In this document: positions 53,509-61,184 of the stretch, piece by piece | Position numbering within the stretch: the first letter of the stretch is position 1 | How the letters are laid out: each line of letters opens with the position of its first letter | Source: Arenibacter sp. F26102 | Lineage (GTDB): Bacteria; Bacteroidota; Bacteroidia; Flavobacteriales; Flavobacteriaceae | Direction of reading: 5' to 3' | Length of the DNA: 64,000 nucleotides | Assembly: GCF_023015865.1 (NCBI RefSeq) | Contig: NZ_JALKBC010000004.1 | Span: 186,770-250,769, forward strand | Notes under the pieces: model-generated | Told to the model about the DNA's origin: nothing | Databases searched by the model: none | The model's input: the letters and a program-made list of their open reading frames with translations, nothing else | Translations under genes and position numbers: made by a program

Positions 53509-54327
53509 CTAGTTCTCCTTCGATTTTAAGCTAACAAAATCTACCAACAAGGGAAAGGCCGGTTCGGTCATATTGTGTCCATAGCCGTCCATTTCATATT
53601 GAGTAATATCTGGGTGTCCTACAACTTTCATCATCCGATAGAAATAGGCATTCTCTTCATAACGCCCCAGCATCTCTTTTTCACGGTCTCCGGTAATTAA
53701 CATTGTTGGTGGCGCATTTTTACGTACATGGAATAATGGGGCCCATTTATCTATTATTGGTTGCTCTCCAGGAATACCTAGTTCTTTTCTTATGGTAAAA
53801 TGGGTTATGGTATGACCACTAAAAGGAGCCAGTCCAGCCACCTTATCCGAATCAATATTGTATTTCTTCAGCCAACTTTTGTCCATGACGGACATTAAGG
53901 CCAAATATCCCCCTGCCGAATGGCCAGAAACAAAAATCTGATTTGGGTCGCCATTATAGCGATCTATATTTTTGAATACCCAAGCTATGGCCGCAGTAGC
54001 ATCTGAAATACAGGTTTCGGCCTTTATATTGGGTGAAAGCCTATACCCTACCCCTATCACGCAAAATCCTTTATTCTTAAGGGCTGATGGAATTTCCTTT
54101 TTACCAGCAGTTAGCCCTCCTCCATGAAACCAGATTACAACGGGGACCTTTGCCTTGCTTTCCGGGTAATAGATATCCATAAGGCACTTTTGTTTCATGT
54201 AGTCCGTTTGGTCGACAGTTTGGGAATCGTAGTAATACACATTGTCCAACGTCTTATATTCTAGGACCTGACCAAAAGCGTATATGGGCGAAACCGCCAA
54301 AAACATGTAAATGAGTACCTTTTTCAT
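53509..54327 (-). CDS. exported alpha/beta hydrolase (carbohydrate esterase/lipase-like)
   Basis: A 272-residue esterase with a signal peptide (KKVLIYMFLAVSPIYAFGQ). The hormone-sensitive-lipase-type oxyanion motif is VVIWFHGGGLTAG, the nucleophile is in VSGHSAGGYLAL, the acid is in LITGDREKEM and the base His is in MDGYGHNMTEP. Similar proteins remove acetyl or feruloyl groups from polysaccharides or hydrolyse small esters. It lies upstream of the glycerate kinase operon on the same strand but is separated by 217 nt with an inverted repeat, so it may be a separate transcript. Confidence 0.87.
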   Translation of the reverse strand: MKKVLIYMFLAVSPIYAFGQVLEYKTLDNVYYYDSQTVDQTDYMKQKCLMDIYYPESKAKVPVVIWFHGGGLTAGKKEIPSALKNKGFCVIGVGYRLSPNIKAETCISDATAAIAWVFKNIDRYNGDPNQIFVSGHSAGGYLALMSVMDKSWLKKYNIDSDKVAGLAPFSGHTITHFTIRKELGIPGEQPIIDKWAPLFHVRKNAPPTMLITGDREKEMLGRYEENAYFYRMMKVVGHPDITQYEMDGYGHNMTEPAFPLLVDFVSLKSKEN

Positions 54328-55025
54328 TGAAAAATGGAATTTTGAATTGATTATATCGTTCTAAATATTTCTCTAATATCTTAAAAATTGATTAAAAAAA
54401 TATTCAAATCCTCTATACTCTCTATAATTTTCTAATACTTTCTTATAATTTTAGAGATTAACGTAGTTCAATTTCATCCACCTCCCAACAATAATTGAAA
54501 CTTCTAGATTGATTATGTGAAATATCCACCCAAAGTAATGGTGTAAGTAAATAAAGCATTGTAAATAAGATATTAATATTTTGATGGTCAATATATAATA
54601 TGTATTGGGTAAAATATAGGTCATATAGGGCCCGTGATAAAGGCTATATTTGTAAGGGGCAGCTTGTTCTTCATTGAAGATCGGATCAGTTTTTTTGAAT
54701 CAATGAGGAAAAAAAGGAACAAAAAAGACAGGTAAACCGAGCTTTAATTGATTCTGAATTTCCAAGTTTTAGAAAAAGTATTACAGTTTTTTTATCTCGA
54801 CAAGTACTTTACTCTAATTGATTCATATGTTTAATTATAATTTTATAAATATTGATAAACCAGTACATTATATGTTTTTATCTATATCTTATATTTAACA
54901 CTTTAATTTAGTTTTCTACTTAGGTATAAGGTTAATGCCATAAGATATTATATCTTTAAAAACGACCGCGTTTTCGGTTTTGTGTAGTTATATTAATCCA
55001 TTTAAAAGAAAATATAATATTGAAT
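54328..55025. other. divergent AT-rich intergenic region with a 15-bp palindrome
   Basis: About 700 bases of very AT-rich DNA between the leftward esterase and rightward dehydrogenase. No gene or RNA was recognised. The palindrome AAGATA-TTA-TATCTT at 54942-54956 is 70-84 nt before the dehydrogenase ATG and is a candidate operator. Around 54390-54470 there are repeated TCTCTATAA/TCTCTAATA-like words of unclear meaning. Confidence 0.4.
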
Positions 55026-55991
55026 ATGAAAATTGTTATTCTAGACGGATATACTTTAAACCCTGGAGATTTAAGTTGGGAGAAATTAAAAGACTTTGGC
55101 GAACTTACGGTACACGACAGAACCGAATATGACAATAATAAAATTATTGAAACCATAGGTAGCGCGGAGATTGTTTTTACCAATAAGACACCTCTGCCCA
55201 AAGAAGTATTGAAAAAAGTACCATCGCTAAAATATATAGGTGTGTTGGCCACAGGGTTCAATGTAGTAGATGTTGATACCGCCAAAGAATTGGGAATTGT
55301 AGTGACCAATGTGCCCAGCTACGGAACTACGGCCGTGGCACAAATGACAATGGCCCTTCTCTTGGAAATGTGTCATCATGTAGGAGAACACAATCGTGCC
55401 GTAAAAGAGGGGGAATGGTCAAAAAGCATGGACTTTTGCTTTTGGAACTATCCGCTAATCGAATTGGACGGCAAAACTATGGGAATTGTAGGTTTTGGAA
55501 GAATTGGGCAAGCAACAGCCAAATTGGCCCAGGCATTTGGTATGAATATTTTAACAGCAGGGAGCAGTAAGAAGCCAGAACTTGAGACCAGCACCTGTAA
55601 GCAGGTGGACATGGATGAACTTTTGGCAAACTCGGATGTAATTAGTTTACACAGCCCCCTTACCCCGGAAACCGAAGGTATTATTAATGCTGCCAACATT
55701 TCCAAAATGAAGGATGGGACTATGCTCATAAATACCTCAAGGGGACAATTAATAGTTGAAAAAGATCTAAAAGAGGCTTTGGATTCAGGTAAGATTGCCA
55801 GTGCAGCGTTAGATGTGGTTTCCAAAGAACCCATAGATAAGGACAATGAGTTGTTAAAAGCAGAAAACTGTATTATAACACCACACATAGCTTGGGCTCC
55901 AAAAGAATCCAGAAGCAGATTGTTGAATACTGCCTTGGAGAATTTGGAAGCTTTTTTAAAAGGAAAGCCCATTAATGTGGTGAATAAATAA
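55026..55991 (+). CDS. D-2-hydroxyacid dehydrogenase (glycerate/hydroxypyruvate reductase-like)
   Basis: From ATG 55026 the product is 321 residues; a TTG two codons earlier is also in frame. The Rossmann NAD-binding motif is VGFGRIGQATAKLAQAFG, the catalytic Arg is in INTSRGQLI, the Glu in the KEPIDKDNELL region, and the His in IITPHIAWAPKE. Family members reduce hydroxypyruvate or tartronate-related 2-keto acids to D-glycerate, or related reactions. With the aldolase immediately downstream and a glycerate kinase in the facing operon, glycerate formation is the best guess. Confidence 0.9.
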   Translation: MKIVILDGYTLNPGDLSWEKLKDFGELTVHDRTEYDNNKIIETIGSAEIVFTNKTPLPKEVLKKVPSLKYIGVLATGFNVVDVDTAKELGIVVTNVPSYGTTAVAQMTMALLLEMCHHVGEHNRAVKEGEWSKSMDFCFWNYPLIELDGKTMGIVGFGRIGQATAKLAQAFGMNILTAGSSKKPELETSTCKQVDMDELLANSDVISLHSPLTPETEGIINAANISKMKDGTMLINTSRGQLIVEKDLKEALDSGKIASAALDVVSKEPIDKDNELLKAENCIITPHIAWAPKESRSRLLNTALENLEAFLKGKPINVVNK

Positions 55992-56027
55992 TATGACTTG
56001 TATTTATAGTCAATCAACTCAGGGCAA

Positions 56028-56050
56028 GCCTGTCTACCGACAAAGGCAGG
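56028..56050. repeat. GC-rich REP-like palindrome
   Basis: GCCTGTC...GACAAAGGCAGG around a CTACC centre forms an imperfect palindrome much richer in GC than its surroundings. Similar CCTGCC/GGCAGG palindromes are dispersed in many marine Flavobacteriaceae genomes. It lies 37 nt after the dehydrogenase stop. Confidence 0.5.
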
Positions 56051-56094
56051 TCCATGAGACATTGGATGAAAACTAATTAAGATATCGCCCGAAC

Positions 56095-56186
56095 GTTGCG
56101 TTCAGGCGGGCCTGCACGTTCCATTCAGGCGGGCCTGCCCGTTCCATTCAGACGGGCCTGCTCGTTCCATTCAGACGGGCCTGCCC
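56095..56186. repeat. four tandem copies of a GC-rich 23-bp unit
   Basis: Four head-to-tail 23-bp units at 56095-56117, 56118-56140, 56141-56163 and 56164-56186. The unit starts GTTCCATTCA and ends GGGCCTGCCC; copies differ at a few positions. The flanks carry inverted partial copies (GCCCGAAC on the left at about 56087 and GAACGGGCGGGC-like sequence on the right at about 56192), so the whole block can fold into strong hairpins. GC is well above the surroundings. Non-coding, between the dehydrogenase and the aldolase genes; it may end the first transcript or shape mRNA stability. Confidence 0.85.
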
Positions 56187-56256
56187 GAACGGAACGGGCG
56201 GGCAAACGTAGGAGCATTAAAATCTCACTTAGTCCTTAAACACCAAATAATAACCA

Positions 56257-57069
56257 ATGCCAGGCAACCTTAAGCAGAAATTACGCGATAACCAAAATAT
56301 CTACGGGACCTGTATTCTTTCTACCTCCCCTGTTTGGTCCAAGGTAGTAAAGGGCTGTGGATTGGATTTTGTTTTTCTGGATACAGAACATATTCCAGTG
56401 GACAGAACGGAACTCACATTTTTATGTCAGGTGTATAGTGCTAATGGATTGTCCCCAATCGTCCGTATTCCCAGTCCTGACCCTTATAGCGCGTGTATGG
56501 CCAAGGATGCCGGTGCTGTGGGAGTCTTGGCACCTTATATTGAGAATGTTACGCAAATACAACAAATGGTGGGGGCAACCAAGTACAGGCCGTTGAAAGG
56601 AGAGCGATTACAAAATGTACTTAGCGGGAAGGAAGAGTTATCGGTTCAAATGAAGACCTATCTGGAGCAGTTTAACCAAGACAGTTTGTGTTTGATAAAT
56701 ATTGAAAGTGCCATTGCTGTGGAGCGTTTGGAGGAACTTCTTAGTGTTCCTGGATTGGATGGGATAGTGATTGGCCCCCATGATCTTTCTATAAATATGG
56801 GTTTACCGGAACAATATGATCATCCCGATTTTGAAAGTACGGTCAAGGAAATCATACATAAGGCACGGAGTAAAGGTATTGCTGCCGGAATACATTTTCC
56901 CGGACATCCAGATTATCAGATTAAATGGATTAGGGAAGGTGCTAATATTGTTCTGCACAGTTCCGACCTGCGACTTTTTAGTCAAAAACTTTCCGAGGAT
57001 ATGAATACTATAAAAGGTGCCGTAGGAGATGGACAGAAACTATCAGATGAAAACGAATTGGCAATATGA
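56257..57069 (+). CDS. HpcH/HpaI-family aldolase
   Basis: A 270-residue class II pyruvate-type aldolase. Catalytic His 45 (LDTEHIPVD), Arg 70 (PIVRIPS) and metal ligands Glu 150 (INIESAIAVE) and Asp 176 (IGPHDLS) are all in place, as in HpaI, GarL and RhmA. Such enzymes split 2-keto-3-deoxy sugar acids to pyruvate plus an aldehyde (tartronate semialdehyde for GarL, lactaldehyde for RhmA). Next to a hydroxyacid dehydrogenase and near glycerate kinase, a GarL-like reaction in hexarate or uronate breakdown is attractive but not proved. Separated from the dehydrogenase by a repeat block. Confidence 0.9.
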   Translation: MPGNLKQKLRDNQNIYGTCILSTSPVWSKVVKGCGLDFVFLDTEHIPVDRTELTFLCQVYSANGLSPIVRIPSPDPYSACMAKDAGAVGVLAPYIENVTQIQQMVGATKYRPLKGERLQNVLSGKEELSVQMKTYLEQFNQDSLCLINIESAIAVERLEELLSVPGLDGIVIGPHDLSINMGLPEQYDHPDFESTVKEIIHKARSKGIAAGIHFPGHPDYQIKWIREGANIVLHSSDLRLFSQKLSEDMNTIKGAVGDGQKLSDENELAI

Positions 57070-57126
57070 CCAGTTAATAATGCCAATGTTAAATCAATTT
57101 ATAATGAGGTGATTAATCTATTTTAT

Positions 57127-59571
57127 ATGAATATAAGCTTTAAGCAATTTTTACTTTCACTTTGTTTTATTGGGCTATTTCCATCTTCTCTCCTTGGGCA
57201 AATGATTGATATGGGTAAATCTAAAATTATCTGTCTCGAGAATAAAGATCTTCTGGTTATCAATGCCATATCAGTACTAAAGGAAGAAATAGAAAAAAGG
57301 AGTGGAATTGTACTGAGCAGCGAAAATAAATTTCCTAAGCAATTACAAAACAGTATAGTTATAGGACTTGAAGGGGGATTAAATAAATTCCCAGTTGAGT
57401 ATCAACAACTCTTGGGAACCATGCCCGTAACCAATGCGGAGGGATATAAAATAGCAGTGCTGCCCAAAGATAATGTGGTCCTGGTAGTAGGCCACGATTC
57501 TAGGGGAGTATTATATGGTATTGGAAAACTTTTGCGGAAATTGGAAATGTATCGGGGACAGATTTTACTGCCTAACGATGTAAACATTTCGTCTACCCCT
57601 AAATTTTCTATCCGGGGCCACCAAATGGGTTATAGACCCAAAACAAATGCCTATGATGCGTTTTCAGTTCAGCAATTTGACGACTACATCCGTGATATGG
57701 CCATTTTCGGTGCCAATAGTATCGAAATAATGCCTCCTCGTACCGATGATGACTTTACGAATGTTCATATGAAAATCCCGGCCATTGAAATGATTGCGGA
57801 ACAATCAAAGATATGTAATCGCTATGGCATGGATGTTTGGATGTGGTATCCCAACATGGGTTCGAACTATACCAATCCAGATTCATTAAAAGTGGAAATT
57901 GGGGAACGACGCCAGGTATTTAAAGCCGTTCCCCGTTTGGATGCTCTATTTGTTCCAGGGGGAGATCCAGGGGATTTGGAACCGGATGAATTGTTTACTT
58001 GGTTGAAGAAGGAAGCCGAAGTATTGCACGAATATCATCCTAACGCCAAAATATGGGTTTCTCCACAGGTTTTTAGACCTACCAAAGCCTGGTTCGATGC
58101 ATTTTATGGGCACATAAACAAAGAGTACTCTTGGCTTGGAGGGGTTGTCTTTGGTCCATGGATAAAAACTCCCATAAAAGAAATTGCAGATCGCATTAAT
58201 CCGGGTATTCCTATAAGGCGATATCCCGATATTACCCATAATTTAAGCAGTCAATACCCAATTCCCCATTGGGATTTGGCTTATGCCATAACCCTGGGAA
58301 GAGAATCCATAAACCCACGACCGCAAGACCAAAAATTGATTCACAATACCTTTGACCAATATGCACAGGGAAGCATTAGTTATTCTGAAGGAACCAACGA
58401 TGATGTAAATAAAATAATCTGGAGCGATCAGGATTGGAATCCAGAAACCCCGGTTATAGAAACCTTGCGAGATTATGCACGCTATTTTATAGGACCCAAA
58501 TATACCGAAACCGTTTCCCAAGGATTAATGGCTTTGGAAAACAATTTACGAGGTCCCCTACTTAATAGCGATGGTGTAGTTATAACCTTGCAACAGTGGC
58601 AAAATTTGGAAAAGCAGGCGTCCAAGGAGGTCTTAGGTAATTTCCGATTTCAAATGGGGCTTATAAGAGCCTATTTTGATGCCTACCAATATAGAAGATT
58701 GATTTATGAGACCGAATTGGAAAAACACGCTCGCGAAATACTATCAACGGCCAAAACTATAGGTCCAATCAAGGCTATAGAAAAGGCCAAGGATATTTTG
58801 TATAGGGCAAAGAAGGAACCCATTATGGCCCATTGGAAAAATAGATGCCTTGCCTTGGCAGATGATTTGTTCGAAAGTATTGGAGCCCAATTGACGGTAG
58901 AAAAACATTTCGCAGCAGGTGGCCGTGGTAATTTTATAGATAATATAGATGTGCCGTTGAATGATGGCATGTGGTTGATAGATCAACTTGAAACCATTAA
59001 AAAAAATGGAAGCGAAACTGAAAAATTGGTAGCTATAAACCAATTAATGGAGCGTAACAATCCCGGTCCTGGAGGGTATTACGACAATTTTGGAACACCT
59101 AGGAGTTGGAATCGAGTAGTTTCCAATCATAGTTATGCAGAGGATCCAGGAGGTTTGAAATCTCCAAGGGTCAGTTTTGGGGTTGGTCTAAAAGGAGAGG
59201 AATGGGTACACGAAATTACGGCCATAGGATTTGACGGACATACAACACCTTTATCTTGGATGAACCAGGTTACCACCTTATATGATGAGCCACTAAGGAT
59301 GGTCTATAATGATTTGGACCCCAAAGGTAGCTATGTAATTAAAGTGGCTTATACGGGTCGTTTCCGTTCAAAAATAAAATTGGCGGCAGAGAATACACTT
59401 GTGCACGACTTTATCACGACCGGAGTGCAACCTATTTATGAATTTAAAATTCCAGCCGCTACATTGCAGGATGGTGTATTGGAGCTTGAATGGACCTGTG
59501 GTGAGGGAGAACGGGGAGCTCAGGTATCCGAAATATGGATAATTAACCAAGATGTATTAATAAAAGAGTAA
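57127..59571 (+). CDS. exported GH67-like (alpha-glucuronidase-related) protein
   Basis: From ATG 57127 the product is 814 residues with a signal peptide (NISFKQFLLSLCFIGLFPSS). Residues about 30-150 form a glycoside-hydrolase N-terminal domain of the GH67/GH20 type (VINAISVLKEEIEKRSGI, VVGHDSRGVLYGIGKLLRKL). A TIM barrel follows (KFSIRGHQMGYRPKTNAYDA, FGANSIEIMPPRTDDD, VPGGDPGDLEPDELF), and a C-terminal sandwich ends the protein. The general layout is of a GH67-like family, but clear catalytic glutamates of true GH67 enzymes could not be assigned, so activity on glucuronate is only a suggestion. It precedes a Tat metallophosphoesterase by 3 nt. Confidence 0.7.
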   Translation: MNISFKQFLLSLCFIGLFPSSLLGQMIDMGKSKIICLENKDLLVINAISVLKEEIEKRSGIVLSSENKFPKQLQNSIVIGLEGGLNKFPVEYQQLLGTMPVTNAEGYKIAVLPKDNVVLVVGHDSRGVLYGIGKLLRKLEMYRGQILLPNDVNISSTPKFSIRGHQMGYRPKTNAYDAFSVQQFDDYIRDMAIFGANSIEIMPPRTDDDFTNVHMKIPAIEMIAEQSKICNRYGMDVWMWYPNMGSNYTNPDSLKVEIGERRQVFKAVPRLDALFVPGGDPGDLEPDELFTWLKKEAEVLHEYHPNAKIWVSPQVFRPTKAWFDAFYGHINKEYSWLGGVVFGPWIKTPIKEIADRINPGIPIRRYPDITHNLSSQYPIPHWDLAYAITLGRESINPRPQDQKLIHNTFDQYAQGSISYSEGTNDDVNKIIWSDQDWNPETPVIETLRDYARYFIGPKYTETVSQGLMALENNLRGPLLNSDGVVITLQQWQNLEKQASKEVLGNFRFQMGLIRAYFDAYQYRRLIYETELEKHAREILSTAKTIGPIKAIEKAKDILYRAKKEPIMAHWKNRCLALADDLFESIGAQLTVEKHFAAGGRGNFIDNIDVPLNDGMWLIDQLETIKKNGSETEKLVAINQLMERNNPGPGGYYDNFGTPRSWNRVVSNHSYAEDPGGLKSPRVSFGVGLKGEEWVHEITAIGFDGHTTPLSWMNQVTTLYDEPLRMVYNDLDPKGSYVIKVAYTGRFRSKIKLAAENTLVHDFITTGVQPIYEFKIPAATLQDGVLELEWTCGEGERGAQVSEIWIINQDVLIKE

Positions 59572-59574
59572 ATC

Positions 59575-60537
59575 ATGGAGGAAAAGAAGAATAAAATGGA
59601 TAGCAGAAGGAAATTTTTGCTACAATCAGGGTTGGCTGCTGTGGCCATACCATTCACTCAAATTTCCTGCCAATCATCAAAAGATAAGGCAGTAGAAGTA
59701 GAAAATGAGGATTCTTTTGAATTTGCCTTCTTAACGGATATCCATATAAAACCCGAAATGAATGCGCCTAAAGGATTTCAAATGGCCATAGATAAGGTGA
59801 ATGAGTTGAACCCCGATTTTGTAATAACAGGTGGAGACCTCGTCTATGATACCATGCGCGGGAATTACGAACAAAGTGAATCGCTTTTTTCGTTGTACAA
59901 AGACATGAGCAAAGGATTTAAAATGCCTGTTTATAACTGTATTGGGAATCACGACTTGTTCGCTATTTATGAAGAAAGTCCTGAATCCGAAGATCATCCT
60001 GATTATAAATATGGAATGTGGGAAAGGCATTTTGGTAAGACCTACTACTCTTTTGATCATAAAGGGTGGCATTTTATCACCTTAAATTCCTTGGACGTAA
60101 CGGACAACAAAAGATATAAAGGTTTCTTTCACCTAGAACAATTGGAATGGTTAAAGCAGGATATAGAGAAAGTTGACAAATCTACGCCCATTGTTATTAC
60201 CACCCACATTCCCATGATATGTACTTATTCACAATTAAACGGAGGTGAGGGAAGTAGAACGGCAAATAACGCTTCGGATGTTTTTAAAATAATGGAAAAC
60301 CATAATCTAAAATTGGTTTTACAAGGGCATATTCACTGGAAGGAATACGGATTCGTCAATGACCGATTTCATTTTTTAACGGGTGGTTCCATTGCCGGAA
60401 ACGGATGGAAAGGAAGAAGGCATAATACCAAAGAAGGCTTTGTGAAAATTAAGGTAAGTGGCAATGATTTTTCCTGGGAATATATAGACCACGGATGGGA
60501 AGCTGAAAGGCTTAAATTGGCGGAGAAAACTATTTAA
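59575..60537 (+). CDS. Tat-exported metallophosphoesterase
   Basis: A 320-residue calcineurin-like phosphoesterase. The N-terminus has a twin-arginine signal (DSRRKFLLQSGLAAVA) followed by a possible lipobox (QISC, Cys 32). The five metal-site blocks are present: LTDIHIK (Asp 55, His 57), ITGGDLVYD (Asp 88), IGNHDLF (Asn 125, His 126), VITTHIPM and LQGHIHW. It would act outside the cytoplasm on phosphate mono- or diesters, substrate unknown. The start is 3 nt after the GH67-like stop, so both are in one transcript and may act on the same exported substrate. Confidence 0.88.
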   Translation: MEEKKNKMDSRRKFLLQSGLAAVAIPFTQISCQSSKDKAVEVENEDSFEFAFLTDIHIKPEMNAPKGFQMAIDKVNELNPDFVITGGDLVYDTMRGNYEQSESLFSLYKDMSKGFKMPVYNCIGNHDLFAIYEESPESEDHPDYKYGMWERHFGKTYYSFDHKGWHFITLNSLDVTDNKRYKGFFHLEQLEWLKQDIEKVDKSTPIVITTHIPMICTYSQLNGGEGSRTANNASDVFKIMENHNLKLVLQGHIHWKEYGFVNDRFHFLTGGSIAGNGWKGRRHNTKEGFVKIKVSGNDFSWEYIDHGWEAERLKLAEKTI

Positions 60538-60587
60538 TATTTACAAATTAGCACCTAAATATTTGTATTTTGGGTAGATTTGTATCA

Positions 60588-61100
60588 ATGAAGAATACAA
60601 CAAATTCAGATTTCACCCCTTTTGTTGAAGAGGTCTATGTTCCTTGTGGCTTAAAAATATCAAACCTTGTTCTGGACAAGGAAAGCAAAGAATATGAGGC
60701 ATCTTCTTTTCAATTGAACGCTCTTAAAATTATAGCGAGAAGAAGTAAAATCACTCCAAAAAAAATTGGGCAATTCGTTACCCTTTGGAAAAGAAATGTA
60801 AACGGGGAAACAATGCCCTTGGAAGAAACCGATGAAATAGATTTTATTATTATCAACTCGCGCGAAGGGTCACACTTAGGCCAATTTGTATTTCCAAAAA
60901 GCATCCTGATGGAAAAAGGAATAGTATCCCACGGGAAAAAATCGGGCAAACGTGGTTTTCGTGTTTATCCCCCTTGGTCACGACCCACCAACAAAACAGC
61001 TCAAAAAACTCAGAAATGGCAACTTGAATATTTTTTGACCATTGAACAAGGTAATACAACGGACCTGCATAAAGCACGTAGCCTTTATCTGCAGTCCTAA
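60588..61100 (+). CDS. MepB family protein
   Basis: A 170-residue soluble protein matching MepB, a small conserved protein first named from the Staphylococcus mepRAB cluster. Typical segments: SSFQLNALKIIARRSKITPK, GQFVTLWKRN, DFIIINSREGSHLGQFVFPK and GKRGFRVYPPWSRP. It is not a transporter; its biochemical role is unknown. ATG 60588 is chosen; a TTG six codons earlier is in frame. A TAGATTTG octamer (60575-60582) resembles a -7 box but is so near the ATG that it would give an almost leaderless transcript. Single gene convergent with the ABC permease. Confidence 0.82.
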   Translation: MKNTTNSDFTPFVEEVYVPCGLKISNLVLDKESKEYEASSFQLNALKIIARRSKITPKKIGQFVTLWKRNVNGETMPLEETDEIDFIIINSREGSHLGQFVFPKSILMEKGIVSHGKKSGKRGFRVYPPWSRPTNKTAQKTQKWQLEYFLTIEQGNTTDLHKARSLYLQS

Positions 61101-61184
61101 GGGTCAACAAGTGATATACCTACCGTATTACCGCATCCATTCTTCTATAACTTTTTCCAAAATATATTAATAGTGCTGTACGAT

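Noticed and set aside
56095-56186. Possible CRISPR array
   Set aside because: The 23-bp units are directly adjacent with no unique spacers and no cas genes are nearby; it is a tandem repeat.
60575-60582. TAGATTTG as the promoter of the MepB gene
   Set aside because: Only 5 nt before the ATG, which would give a leaderless transcript, and there is no -33 box at proper spacing.
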